A DNA stretch of 58,352 nucleotides from Geobacteraceae bacterium (GTDB taxonomy: Bacteria > Desulfobacterota > Desulfuromonadia > Geobacterales > Pseudopelobacteraceae), in the NCBI GenBank assembly GCA_025355965.1, contig JANXYR010000023.1, forward strand, positions 1 through 58,352, given 5' to 3'. Both the position numbers and the translations under genes were made by a program. The notes under the pieces were generated by a model. It made no database searches, was not told the origin of the DNA, and saw only the letters and a list, made by a program, of their open reading frames with translations. This document shows, one piece after another, positions 18,440 to 27,372 of this stretch (the first letter of the stretch is position 1; each line of letters starts with the position of its first letter).

Positions 18440-19108
18440 TTATTCGCTTTCATACTTGTAGCCGACACCGTACACGGAATGAATCCATTCCTGACCAGGC
18501 TCGACTGCAGCGATTTTTTTGCGCAGTTTTTTGATATGGCTGTCGATAGTCCGATCTGCCACGATCCGGTCATCGGAATAAATATGATCCATCAATGTTT
18601 CACGACCGTAAATGCGCCCCGGATTGGAGGCAAGGAATTGAAGCAGCTTGAATTCAACGGCTGTAAGTTCCAGTTTATGTCCTTGCAAGGTCGCCTGATA
18701 GCGTGTCTCGTCCAGGGTTATGCCACTGATTGTCTGCTGTGCCCCGCCGTTCCTGCGCAGCACAGCTTTGACCCTGGCTACCACCTCGCGGGGACTAAAA
18801 GGCTTGCAGATGTAGTCATCAGCCCCAAGTTCAAGGCCAAGTAAGCGGTCAATCTCCTCAACTCTCGCTGTCGTCATGATGATTGGCGTCGTTGAAAAAG
18901 CACGTATCTCCTTGCAGATTTCCAGTCCCCCCTTTCCCGGCAGCATCAGATCAAGCAGAATCAAGCGGGGATGATGCTCCTGAACCCACGGAACTACCGC
19001 CAGTCCGTCACCGAGGCAGTGTATCTCAAAACCCGCCTGTTGCAGATAATCAGCCAGAATGCGTGCCAGTTTACCTTCGTCTTCCACGATCAGAATAATT
19101 CCACTCAT
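18440..19108 (-). CDS. baeR: OmpR/BaeR-type response regulator
   Basis: 222 residues: receiver domain (1-120) with acidic pocket VEDEGKLA, phosphorylated Asp in LILLDLMLPGKGG and Lys in ICKPFSPREV; winged-helix DNA-binding domain (about 130-222) with LELTAVEFKLLQFLASNPG, RTIDSHIKKLRKKI and YGVGYKYE. The sequence matches the BaeR subgroup, which in enterobacteria activates efflux pumps upon envelope stress. It overlaps the kinase gene by 4 nt (ATGA). The target here may be the EF-hand/TPR genes or the MacAB-TolC operon a few kilobases downstream; that link is inference. Confidence 0.88.
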   Translation of the reverse strand: MSGIILIVEDEGKLARILADYLQQAGFEIHCLGDGLAVVPWVQEHHPRLILLDLMLPGKGGLEICKEIRAFSTTPIIMTTARVEEIDRLLGLELGADDYICKPFSPREVVARVKAVLRRNGGAQQTISGITLDETRYQATLQGHKLELTAVEFKLLQFLASNPGRIYGRETLMDHIYSDDRIVADRTIDSHIKKLRKKIAAVEPGQEWIHSVYGVGYKYESE

Positions 19109-20547
19109 GGGGTGACTCCTGGCAACTCAATTCTGATCCAAAGGCCGCCAAGCGGTGATGTCTTTGCTAAGATGCTTCCCCCATGAGCCTCAACAATATT
19201 GCGACAGATGGCAAGACCAAGCCCTGCCCCACCTGTCGATCTGTTACGGGATGATTCCACCCGGTAGAGGCGTTCAAACAGACGCTCCAACTCTGACGTG
19301 GAGACGCCTGGAGCCGAATCCTTGAAATCTATCGATACAACGCCGTCACTGGTCTGCATTCCTATCTGCAATTTCCCCCCGGCATCGGTATATTTAAGGG
19401 CGTTGTCAAGCAGATTGGAAAACAGCTGGTGCAAGCGTTCCTTGTCACCAAACACAGTGTCAATTCCTTTTCCAGGAATCGACACTTCAAGCAGTATGTT
19501 CTTGGAGAAAAACTCGATCCGGTAAAGCGCAACTATTTCTGCCAATACTTCAGCCAGATCCAGCTCGGTTTTCCGGTAGGTGAGGGCTCCGACGTCCGAC
19601 AGCGACAGCTGATATAGGTCATCAACCAATCTGCCAAGACGTTGTACTTCGTCGTGCAGCGAGTTGATGGTTTCATGATTAGGTTGGCGAATGCCGTCTT
19701 GAAGCGCTTCTATCTCGCCCCGAAGAATGGCCAGCGGGGTGCGCAGTTCGTGTGAGATATCTGCAACCCATTGGCGCCTGGTCAGCTCACTCTTTTCCAG
19801 CGACAATGCCAATGAATTGAAGTCACTCGCAAGCTGACCCAGTTCATCTTGTGACGTGACCGGCACCCGGACAGTGAAGCTCCCTGCCGCCAGTTGATGG
19901 GTTGCCCGAGCCAGTTCATCAAGAGGCCGCACAAGACGCCTGGCAAGCAGGAGAGATAAAATAGCCGACAGAAGAACCACTACTCCTGCAACCAATGAAA
20001 ATGCCAGCTTTTGCTCATGTAAAAAACGCTGTTGCGGTGTATCCAATATTTTTGTACGTGGCAGAAGCCCCAGATATCCCACAACCTTCCCCTGAGATAA
20101 TATGGGCGTCACTGCGCTGTCAACTGGTACTTTCCCATGATCTACAAGCGACTTCCTGTCGGCATCAAGTAGAAAGAGGCGCTGATCAAACTGTCGTGCC
20201 AGATGCTGCGGCAACGGCCCGGGTTTACCTCCACTAAAGCGTTCTGTTGGTTGCCCGGCAGGGGGTCTCTCTCCCGGCGGTGGCGGTGGCGCTTCGGGCA
20301 GAGAAGCAGCAACCAGCTGGCGCCACTGCGCTGGATCTCGGTTAAGGAACTCCCAGCTCTGCTCTGTGCTGTAGCTCTTTTCAAGTTCGGCAGCCAGCCT
20401 GGATATCCCCGTTTTTTCCATCGCATTGATAAACTTGAGAAAGCCTCTGCTGAGGCTCCATTGCATGATCAGGGCAGAACTGACCACAGCAAGGCCTGCT
20501 GCAGTAAGGATGACTAAAAACAACTTGTGAGCAACACCTATTTTCAT
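19105..20547 (-). CDS. baeS: BaeS-type membrane sensor histidine kinase
   Basis: 480 residues. It has a first membrane helix (about 9-29), a periplasmic sensor (about 30-175) with a proline-rich APPPPPGERPPAG loop, a second helix (about 182-203), a HAMP domain (about 204-255), the phosphoacceptor in VADISHELRTPLAIL, N-box LFSNLLDNALKYTDAGG and G-box GGAGLGLAICRNIVEAHGG. GGAGG before the ATG fixes the start. The BaeS family senses envelope-damaging compounds. It is co-translated with baeR and divergent from the EF-hand gene. Confidence 0.88.
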   Translation of the reverse strand: MKIGVAHKLFLVILTAAGLAVVSSALIMQWSLSRGFLKFINAMEKTGISRLAAELEKSYSTEQSWEFLNRDPAQWRQLVAASLPEAPPPPPGERPPAGQPTERFSGGKPGPLPQHLARQFDQRLFLLDADRKSLVDHGKVPVDSAVTPILSQGKVVGYLGLLPRTKILDTPQQRFLHEQKLAFSLVAGVVVLLSAILSLLLARRLVRPLDELARATHQLAAGSFTVRVPVTSQDELGQLASDFNSLALSLEKSELTRRQWVADISHELRTPLAILRGEIEALQDGIRQPNHETINSLHDEVQRLGRLVDDLYQLSLSDVGALTYRKTELDLAEVLAEIVALYRIEFFSKNILLEVSIPGKGIDTVFGDKERLHQLFSNLLDNALKYTDAGGKLQIGMQTSDGVVSIDFKDSAPGVSTSELERLFERLYRVESSRNRSTGGAGLGLAICRNIVEAHGGSILAKTSPLGGLWIRIELPGVTP

Positions 20548-20854
20548 GACTTCACCTCCCGTGTCGCTTTATTTTTATCACAGGTTTACGCCTCAGAGAC
20601 ACCCCCTTTCGGACAGGCATTCATATTTCCTCATTTCTTCCACATTTCCTGCACATTCTATTGGTAAGCAGTACCCTGAGGATATTAAGCGAAAGGGGGT
20701 GATACAACGAGCGGGACCAAATCTATCGGGAAAGGAGCCAAGCATCAGAATTAAATGGATACGGAAACAAGAAATCTTCAATTGAGTGGCGCTAGCGTAT
20801 GCATCCCGGTTGCAGGGTGTCTTCAGGCGCCATAAAAAGAAAGGAGCGAACAAT
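20548..20854. promoter_or_regulatory. Divergent control region between baeS and the EF-hand gene, with a long inverted repeat
   Basis: 307 bases without a gene. It contains a perfect 12-bp inverted repeat, CACCCCCTTTCG (20600-20611) and CGAAAGGGGGTG (20690-20701), separated by 78 nt. These may be two half-sites for a regulator, possibly BaeR itself, acting on both directions, or a large stem-loop in a leader. AAAGGAG at about 20840-20845 serves the EF-hand start. Confidence 0.5.
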
Positions 20855-21847
20855 ATGGTAAGTTCAATTGGCAGCAGTTCAAGCGGATTATCCGCAGCCG
20901 CATTGAAGAAGATGCAGGAAGAGATGTTCAAGGCGGTTGACAGCAACAGCGACAACAAGATCGACAAAACAGAGATGAGTGCGTACCAGCAGACCCAGCA
21001 GGCGAATGGCGCGCAGGGTGGACCAAGTGTTGACGAAATATTCAAGAATCTGGATACCGACAATGACAGCGCCATCAGCAGGCTTGAGTCAGATGCCGGA
21101 ATTGCCAAGATGGCCCAGCAGATGCAAAGCCGGAAAGCGGAATCAGGTTCATCCTCGGACCTGAAGACCAAGGTATTCAACAGTGCTGACCAGAACGGGG
21201 ATGGCAGCATCAGTGAGGATGAATTGACGACTTTGATGGCCGACTCTAATCAAAGCAGTACAGACGTCGCTAAAATATTCGATGCTCTGGATACGAATCA
21301 GGACGGCTCTATCAGCAAGAGTGAATCCGATACCGCCGTTGACAAGGCCGGCCAGCAGCGGAAGGCTCAGGGGCCGCCTCCGCCACCCCCTCCTCAGGAG
21401 GAGAGCAGTTCATCGTCATCTGACAGTACATCCAGCTCTTTGGTCTTTGATGACCTGGATACGAATCAGGACGGGACCGTCAGTGCCAGTGAGTTATTGG
21501 CAGCGTTTATAAACAACGATAGCAGTTCGTCTGACAGCAGCACTTCGTCATCTGGCGCTTCAGCTGAAAGTTCCGCCGTCAAAAAAATCTTTGACGCCAT
21601 GGATACCAACCAGGATGGCAGTGTCAGCAAGAGCGAATTGGCGGCAGCGCTTGCCAAAACCGGCAAGCAGAGTGATGCACAGGGGACGACGGATAGCTCT
21701 TCTTCTGTATCAGCCACCGGCACTTCAACGGCCAAGGACTCAACAATCTTTGCCGCTGCAATAAAAAGTTATATGCAGGCAAGCATGAATAGTTTTGCTC
21801 AAAATTCCACGGCTGCAACATTCTCTTCTTCCGCCGTGTACGGGTAA
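20855..21847 (+). CDS. Serine-rich six-EF-hand calcium-binding protein
   Basis: 330 residues from ATG 20855 with AAAGGAG upstream. Six canonical calcium loops are visible, each with Asp at loop position 1: DSNSDNKIDKTE, DTDNDSAISRLE, DQNGDGSISEDE, DTNQDGSISKSE, DTNQDGTVSASE and DTNQDGSVSKSE. They are arranged as three pairs separated by Ser/Gln-rich and poly-proline (PPPPPPP) linkers. There is no signal peptide; the N-terminus MVSSIGSSSSGLSAAALK resembles that of flagellar or type I/III-secreted substrates, so export without a cleaved leader is possible. It is divergent from baeSR, suggesting Ca2+- or envelope-linked control. The function is not known to me. Confidence 0.85.
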   Translation: MVSSIGSSSSGLSAAALKKMQEEMFKAVDSNSDNKIDKTEMSAYQQTQQANGAQGGPSVDEIFKNLDTDNDSAISRLESDAGIAKMAQQMQSRKAESGSSSDLKTKVFNSADQNGDGSISEDELTTLMADSNQSSTDVAKIFDALDTNQDGSISKSESDTAVDKAGQQRKAQGPPPPPPPQEESSSSSSDSTSSSLVFDDLDTNQDGTVSASELLAAFINNDSSSSDSSTSSSGASAESSAVKKIFDAMDTNQDGSVSKSELAAALAKTGKQSDAQGTTDSSSSVSATGTSTAKDSTIFAAAIKSYMQASMNSFAQNSTAATFSSSAVYG

Positions 21848-22035
21848 GCCTTGCTGGACTTTGAAAACAGATGAAAGCAGGCTGGACCTCTTTGAGGGAG
21901 CCTTAGTGAATGCCGACCGACTGACGCATTCAACTATCTCTATTTGAATCAACACAGCCGTTATCAAAGATGACGTCACTAAGTGTCGTCACAGCCTGCT
22001 TCTCATGGGAGCAACAGATCGAAAGGAATCACTAC

Positions 22036-22358
22036 ATGCCTATTTCAACTGTTTCATCGGCACTACTTATCAAACAAGCAGCAGTAACCCTATGGAACAA
22101 ATGAAACAGAATTATGATGATTTGAAGACTGCCTTGAAATTGGAGAATCTTGGCGAAGCTAAGAATACATTTTCCACGCTCCAGTCGGAAAAACTCACAA
22201 AACCTGTGGGATATTGTGAACCGGAGGAACTGGCAAGGATTATTCTCGAAGAATCTACTGATGCAATAGAACCCTTTGGTACATTGGAAGAGATGATTGA
22301 GTATATACGCAAAGCGATGGCTGTTAATTACGTACCCACTGCCGAGCTGGTTCCGTAA
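22036..22358 (+). pseudogene. Small Ser/Gln-rich protein gene with an apparent frameshift near its start
   Basis: ATG 22036 follows a good AAAGGA signal and reads MPISTVSSALLIKQ, then stops after 22 codons. The +1 frame from about 22060 reads TYQTSSSNPMEQMKQNYDDL, then KTALKLENLGEAKNTFSTLQ, to a stop at 22358. Together they would form one protein of the same style as its neighbour (short polar start, then one helical repeat). A single-base change around 22058-22066 explains it. The long frame also extends upstream to 22005, but that part has no ribosome binding site. Either a decayed gene, a sequencing error, or translation from the internal ATG at 22092. Confidence 0.5.
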
Positions 22359-22467
22359 AATATTTAATTTTGTGGCAGTCTGTCAAACTGCTCATATTTT
22401 CTGAGGATAAACAGCACAGAGGGCAGGATGGCTTATAACTACAAAAGGAATTATCGAAGAGTTCTCC

Positions 22468-23721
22468 ATGGGTAGTGATTGGCTTAGTGCAAGCACTTCT
22501 GACACATTGGGTCTCGCAGCAGCGAGCCAAAGTGCGGAGTCCACACGTGCCCAGAACGCTCAATATGCAATTGCCGTGGCATCATCAGCTCTGAGTGATG
22601 GGAATTACGATAAAGCAATCAAAGCTTTCAAAACGGCAGCAGCCTTTGATCCCAATAATACGACAGCCTATAACTATTTAGGTAAACTCTACCTTTCACA
22701 GAGCAACACCGATGAAGCTATCAAAGCGTATAAACAACTTGTCAGCATACAATCCAACCTGTCTACGAAAGATACATCTTCAAGCGCACCTACTTTGGAA
22801 GAAGCTACTATCAGCTTGGGTAACGCCTATTTACAGGCAAAACAGTACGACCAATCTGAAAAGCAATTTAAAGCCGCAGCAAAGTTGGCCCCAAAAGATC
22901 CGGTGCCGGTTTACACACTGGGACAGCTGTATCTTACTCAAGGCAGGCTCGATGAATCCTTGACTCAGCTCCAGCAAGCAAAGACGTTGTCGCCAAAAGA
23001 CGGCAACGTATATTATGCATTGGGATCGGTCTATAATGCCCAGGGCAACTATCTGGATGCAGCGCTGGCATTGCAAACATCCATTCAGCTCAAACCGGAT
23101 TTTCCGGATGCAAACTATGAACTGGGCGTCGCTTATAATGGCCTCAACTATACCGAAGGAGTACAGGAACAGCAGACTATACTAAACAGTTCCGACTATA
23201 CCCTCGCATCACAGCTCAGCGCCATTACAAAACCCCAAATAGTGGGCTTCGACGAAACCAATAGCCGGACCACATTTTTTACTTCACTTCTGGGGCCAGG
23301 CACACCTGTTTGGATGTTTGACACTTCGCTGATAACCCCAAACAGTTCTAAATTAGTAACAACCACTATTCAGTTTAGTAAGGACATGGATTACGACTCA
23401 GTCACAAATGTATTGAATTGGTCAATATCACGTGGGAACAATTCTGAATCAGGCTACTACAATAACACCCTACCAATATCCAGCAGCGATGCTGTATTAC
23501 CACCGACGCCTGAATCGGTAACCTATGATTCTAGCACTGGAGAGGCTTTCGTGAGTTTTCGGCTCAAGCAAAATAGCAGCGGTAACGCGAAGATTGATCC
23601 CAAGCATCTTGTTTTTACTTTTTATGGCGAAGATGCATATGGTCAGACAATGGATCTAACCGCAAATTCAATAGACGGATATGCCTCGGATCCATTCGGT
23701 TCTATTGATACTATAGCGTAG
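22468..23721 (+). CDS. TPR-repeat protein with a C-terminal beta-rich domain
   Basis: 417 residues. After a polar start (MGSDWLSASTSDTLGLAAAS) come about five tetratricopeptide repeats (about 30-235): NYDKAIKAFKTAAAFDPNNT, NTDEAIKAYKQLVSIQ, QYDQSEKQFKAAAKLAPKDP, RLDESLTQLQQAKTLSPKDG, NYLDAALALQTSIQLKPDFP. The rest (about 260-417) is Ser/Thr/Asn-rich with alternating hydrophobic residues (TIQFSKDMDYDSVTNVLNWS), like an extracellular Ig-like fold. There is no signal peptide. Same N-terminal style and orientation as the EF-hand gene suggest a shared export route; no specific function can be assigned. Confidence 0.75.
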   Translation: MGSDWLSASTSDTLGLAAASQSAESTRAQNAQYAIAVASSALSDGNYDKAIKAFKTAAAFDPNNTTAYNYLGKLYLSQSNTDEAIKAYKQLVSIQSNLSTKDTSSSAPTLEEATISLGNAYLQAKQYDQSEKQFKAAAKLAPKDPVPVYTLGQLYLTQGRLDESLTQLQQAKTLSPKDGNVYYALGSVYNAQGNYLDAALALQTSIQLKPDFPDANYELGVAYNGLNYTEGVQEQQTILNSSDYTLASQLSAITKPQIVGFDETNSRTTFFTSLLGPGTPVWMFDTSLITPNSSKLVTTTIQFSKDMDYDSVTNVLNWSISRGNNSESGYYNNTLPISSSDAVLPPTPESVTYDSSTGEAFVSFRLKQNSSGNAKIDPKHLVFTFYGEDAYGQTMDLTANSIDGYASDPFGSIDTIA

Positions 23722-23781
23722 TTATTTAAGTATTCAGGCGAACGCATGGTATTATTTGCGTTACAGAATAAATACTATCTG

Positions 23782-23816
23782 AAAGCCGCTAATCGCAGAG
23801 AGTGATCAGCGGCTTT
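23782..23816 (+). terminator. Rho-independent terminator after the TPR gene
   Basis: AAAGCCGCT (23782-23790) pairs with AGCGGCTTT (23808-23816) around a 17-nt loop. It lies 60 nt past the TPR stop and separates that gene from the efflux operon. Confidence 0.65.
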
Positions 23817-23861
23817 GTATTGCGTGTATGCTTATTTTGAAACGTGTAGCGTGGAGTTATA

Positions 23862-25325
23862 ATGACGACGTCACCATATTCAGCCGGTATATTCAGCAGC
23901 ATCTTCCTGGTCTTTCTGTCCGGTTGCGTAGTCGGGCCCGATTACCGCACACCTTTTGTGGCAACCTCACCGGCATGGCATAGCGAAATATCAGGCAGCT
24001 TGAAAAACAGTGGAAGTGAATCAGCTCAACTTGCCCAGTGGTGGCAGACCCTTGGTGACCCGCTACTCTCACACCTGATTGAAGAGGCAGCAGAAAACAA
24101 CCTTGACCTGAAGCTTGCAGGTGCACGGTTGCGGGAATCCCGTGCCCGGCGTGGAGTTTCCGAGGCTGACCGTGTACCCACGGTGAACGCCGGCGTCGGC
24201 GCCGGACGTAATCGATCCAGCGCGGAGACCGGGGCGGGAGTGAGCCGAACGACTGACACCTATTCCGCCCAGTTTGACGCCAGCTGGGAGTTGGACCTGT
24301 TCGGCGGCAAACGTCGCGCTCTGGAAGCCGCTTCAGCTACCGTTGAGGCTTCTCTGGAGAATGTGCGTGATGTCCAGGTAAGCCTGCTGGCTGAAGTCGT
24401 ACTTGCCTACATCGGGATCCGTTCTTATCAGGCACAGATTGACAGCACCGGTGCCACCATCGCCAGCCTGGCGGAAACAGAACAGATTGCCGACTGGCGC
24501 TTTGAGGCCGGTCTGGTCAACCAGCTGGACGTTGAGCAGGCCCGGCTGAATCTGGAGCAGACCCGTGCCCAACTTCCGACACTTCTCAGTAACCTGGAAC
24601 AGTCCAAAAACAACCTTGCCCTGCTACTGGGGCGAAGTAGCACTACTTTGAAGGAATTACAGATAAAAACGCCGATTCCGGTGGTTCCTGCCGAGGTGGC
24701 TATCGGTGTCCCCGCCGAGACACTGCGACAGCGCCCGGATATCCGCAGGGCCGAACGTCAACTGGCGGCGGCAACCGCACAGATCGGCGAGGCTGAGGCT
24801 GCACGCTATCCCAACTTAACCCTCTCCGGCACCCTTGGCTTACAGGCGGTATCACTCGGCAATCTGCTCAACTCCGGCGCTTTTATGTACTCTCTTGCCG
24901 CCAACACGGCTGCCACGATCTTTGATGGTGGTCGTCTCAAACAAAAGGTTGAAATACAAAACGCACTTCAGGAACAGGCATTGATCACTTATCAATCTGC
25001 CGTACAGGGTGCGCTACGTGACGTGGAAAACGGGCTGGTGGCATATGCCGAGGAACAGAACCGGAACAGCAGGCTAAAGGATGCTGTAAAGTCGGCGCAG
25101 AACGCGGAAGGACTTGCACTCAACCAGTATTCCTCCGGTCTGATTGATTTTGTTACGGTGCTTGATACCCAGCGTTCGCTCCTTTCACTTCAAGATCAAC
25201 TCATCCAGAGCGATGCTGCCGTTACATCCAACCTTGCGCGGCTCTATAAAGCCCTGGGCGGAGGCTGGAGCCATAATGCCGAACTTACCGCGCCACCATC
25301 CGCTTCAGCAGGAGTAAAAAGATGA
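23862..25325 (+). CDS. TolC/NodT-family outer-membrane efflux lipoprotein
   Basis: 487 residues. The signal peptide ends in the lipobox LSGC (Cys22), followed by VVGPDYRTP, the standard start of OprM/NodT lipoproteins. Two OEP repeats follow, with WWQTLGDPLL, NNLDLKLAGARLRESRARRG, PAETLRQRPDIRRAERQLAA and a C-terminal LDTQRSLLSLQDQLIQSDAA. It forms the trimeric outer-membrane channel of a tripartite pump. The start has GGAG 6 nt upstream, and the stop overlaps the adaptor gene (ATGA). It serves the MacA/MacB genes that follow. Confidence 0.92.
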   Translation: MTTSPYSAGIFSSIFLVFLSGCVVGPDYRTPFVATSPAWHSEISGSLKNSGSESAQLAQWWQTLGDPLLSHLIEEAAENNLDLKLAGARLRESRARRGVSEADRVPTVNAGVGAGRNRSSAETGAGVSRTTDTYSAQFDASWELDLFGGKRRALEAASATVEASLENVRDVQVSLLAEVVLAYIGIRSYQAQIDSTGATIASLAETEQIADWRFEAGLVNQLDVEQARLNLEQTRAQLPTLLSNLEQSKNNLALLLGRSSTTLKELQIKTPIPVVPAEVAIGVPAETLRQRPDIRRAERQLAAATAQIGEAEAARYPNLTLSGTLGLQAVSLGNLLNSGAFMYSLAANTAATIFDGGRLKQKVEIQNALQEQALITYQSAVQGALRDVENGLVAYAEEQNRNSRLKDAVKSAQNAEGLALNQYSSGLIDFVTVLDTQRSLLSLQDQLIQSDAAVTSNLARLYKALGGGWSHNAELTAPPSASAGVKR

Positions 25326-26626
25326 CAGATTCAACAAAAGCGGAATCGAAGGTTCCAGCCAACGACATTACCCAAACTCTGGGACTTGACCGGCAGACAA
25401 CCCTGTATATTCGTTTGAAGCCTTATCTGCTCTGGGGCGCAGCGTTGCTGCTGGTGGCGATTGTCGCACTGCTGGTCTGGAAAAAACGGGCTGCAGACAG
25501 TCAGATAAGTTACCAGACCCAGGAGGTCAGTCGCGGTAGCTTAACCATTACCGTCTCCGCCACCGGCACACTCCAGCCTAACAATCAGGTGGATGTGGGG
25601 AGCGAAATTTCAGGCACTTTCAAGACGGTTGAAGTCAATTATAACGACCGGGTCAAACGTGGGCAGGTACTGGGGCGGATAGACACGGCAAAGCAGGAGG
25701 CGCTGGTCAAGCAGACGGTCGCTTCGCTTGAAGCTGCCCACGCCAAGGTGCTGCAAGCCCATGCGACCGTTAGTGAAGCAAAGGCAAAACTTGCACGCTT
25801 GGTACAGGTACAGGAGGCCAGCGGCGGTAAAGTGCCGTCAAAATCCGAGATGGAATCGGCGAGAGCTACGCTTGAACGCGCTATTGCCGATGAAGCAAAT
25901 ACAAAAGCGACTGTGACACAGGCGGAAGCCTCTCTTGAAGTGCAGCGAATAGATCTTTCTAAATCCGTCCTCCGCTCGCCGATTAATGGGATTGTCCTGA
26001 AACGGGCTGTAGAGCCGGGACAGACAGTGGCCGCCTCGCTCCAGACATCGGTGCTGTTTACGCTAGCGGAGGACTTGACCCAGATGGAGCTGCAGGTTGA
26101 CGTGGATGAGGCCGATGTCGGAAAAGTGCAACCGGGTCAGAATGCCACTTTTACCGTTTCCGCCTATCCTGACCGGACATTCCCGGCAGTTGTCAGCCAG
26201 GTGCGCTTCGGCTCCAAAACCGTGGCCGGTGTCGTCACCTATACAACGGTTCTCAAAGTTAATAATTCGGACCTGCTGCTGCGCCCCGGCATGACCGGGA
26301 CGGCGGGCATCACCGTGCAAAAAGTTGATAACGCCACGCTTGTGCCCAATACGGCGCTGCGTTTCTCACCTCCCGCAGCACCGGTGGTTAAGCAGTCAAG
26401 CGGCAGTCTGATTGGCAAACTGATGCCGCGCCCCCCCAGCTCCGCCCCCAAGCCGCAGGAGAGTGCCACGGACAAGCAGCAACATGTATGGACCTTGACT
26501 GCCGGGCAGCTGCAGAAGATCACCGTAACAACGGGAATGACCGATGGTGTCAAAACTGAAGTGAAGGCAGGCAAGTTAGAGCCCGGTATGCCGGTTGTAG
26601 TGGATCTGGTTGAGGTGAAAAAATAG
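25322..26626 (+). CDS. macA: MacA-like periplasmic adaptor (membrane fusion protein)
   Basis: 434 residues: a short cytosolic start, one membrane helix (about 36-55, LLWGAALLLVAIVALLVW), then barrel-sandwich halves (TLQPNNQVDVGSEISGTFK and SPINGIVLKRAVEPGQTV) flanking an alpha-hairpin (about 120-205), followed by a beta-barrel region. A Pro/Ser-rich insert (PPAAPVVKQ ... MPRPPSSAPKPQES, about 355-390) is longer than usual. It bridges the MacB ATPase pump to the TolC-like channel encoded just upstream. Confidence 0.9.
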   Translation: MTDSTKAESKVPANDITQTLGLDRQTTLYIRLKPYLLWGAALLLVAIVALLVWKKRAADSQISYQTQEVSRGSLTITVSATGTLQPNNQVDVGSEISGTFKTVEVNYNDRVKRGQVLGRIDTAKQEALVKQTVASLEAAHAKVLQAHATVSEAKAKLARLVQVQEASGGKVPSKSEMESARATLERAIADEANTKATVTQAEASLEVQRIDLSKSVLRSPINGIVLKRAVEPGQTVAASLQTSVLFTLAEDLTQMELQVDVDEADVGKVQPGQNATFTVSAYPDRTFPAVVSQVRFGSKTVAGVVTYTTVLKVNNSDLLLRPGMTGTAGITVQKVDNATLVPNTALRFSPPAAPVVKQSSGSLIGKLMPRPPSSAPKPQESATDKQQHVWTLTAGQLQKITVTTGMTDGVKTEVKAGKLEPGMPVVVDLVEVKK

Positions 26627-26628
26627 CC

Positions 26629-27372
26629 ATGAACGAAGCGGTCGCAACAGACAGCAAGCCGTTGATCGAGCTGAGTGGAGTAACCAAGACCTACGGCAAG
26701 GGAACGGCGGCTATGCAGGCGCTACGCGGTGTGGATCTGCACATCGAATCCGGCGAATTTGTTGCCGTAATGGGGCCATCCGGCTCCGGCAAGAGCACCT
26801 CTATGAACATCCTCGGCTGTCTTGACACACCGACAGTCGGCAGTTATCGATTCATGGGGGTGGAGGTCGGGACTCTCAGTCGCGACCAACGGGCACTGCT
26901 GCGGAGACAATATCTCGGCTTCGTGTTTCAGGGGTTCAACCTGCTCAACCGTACCACGGCGCTGGAAAATGTTGAGTTGCCGCTTGTGTACCGCGGTGAG
27001 CCTATTGCTGTCCGCCATCGGAAAGCGCGTGAGGCGCTTGCATCCGTCGGGCTTGCTGGCTGGGAAGATCACACTCCGGGAGAATTGTCCGGCGGTCAGC
27101 AGCAACGGGTTGCCATTGCCCGGGCTATTGTCACCCAACCTGCCGTGCTGTTTGCCGATGAACCTACCGGCAGCCTGGATACTACCCGCAGTCGGGAGAT
27201 CATGGAAATCCTGACGAAGCTCAATCAGGAACAGGGGATCACTGTTGTTATGGTCACGCATGAGGCAGATATGGCGATCTACGCCAGGCGCACGATTCAT
27301 TTTCGCGATGGCCTGGTAATGCAGGAGCATGACACAGAAGAACATGCGGCTGGCAACGGGGGTGTGCAGTGA
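26629..27372 (+). CDS. MacB-type ABC transporter ATP-binding subunit
   Basis: 247 residues with Walker [11 protein letters not shown]-loop FQGFNLL, signature [16 protein letters not shown], Walker [13 protein letters not shown] and switch histidine in VTHEAD. It belongs to the LolD/MacB-N group, in which ATP hydrolysis drives a mechanotransmission permease. The start is 2 nt after macA, and the stop overlaps the permease start (TGATG). ATPase and permease are separate chains here rather than fused as in E. coli MacB. Confidence 0.93.
   Translation: MNEAVATDSKPLIELSGVTKTYGKGTAAMQALRGVDLHIESGEFVAVMGPSGSGKSTSMNILGCLDTPTVGSYRFMGVEVGTLSRDQRALLRRQYLGFVFQGFNLLNRTTALENVELPLVYRGEPIAVRHRKAREALASVGLAGWEDHTPGELSGGQQQRVAIARAIVTQPAVLFADEPTGSLDTTRSREIMEILTKLNQEQGITVVMVTHEADMAIYARRTIHFRDGLVMQEHDTEEHAAGNGGVQ

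Noticed and set aside
21400-21560. Repetitive AGCAG/TCATC-rich sequence as a possible repeat array
   Set aside because: It is explained by poly-Ser/Asp linkers and EF-hand repeats within one coding region; it is not a CRISPR or mobile repeat.
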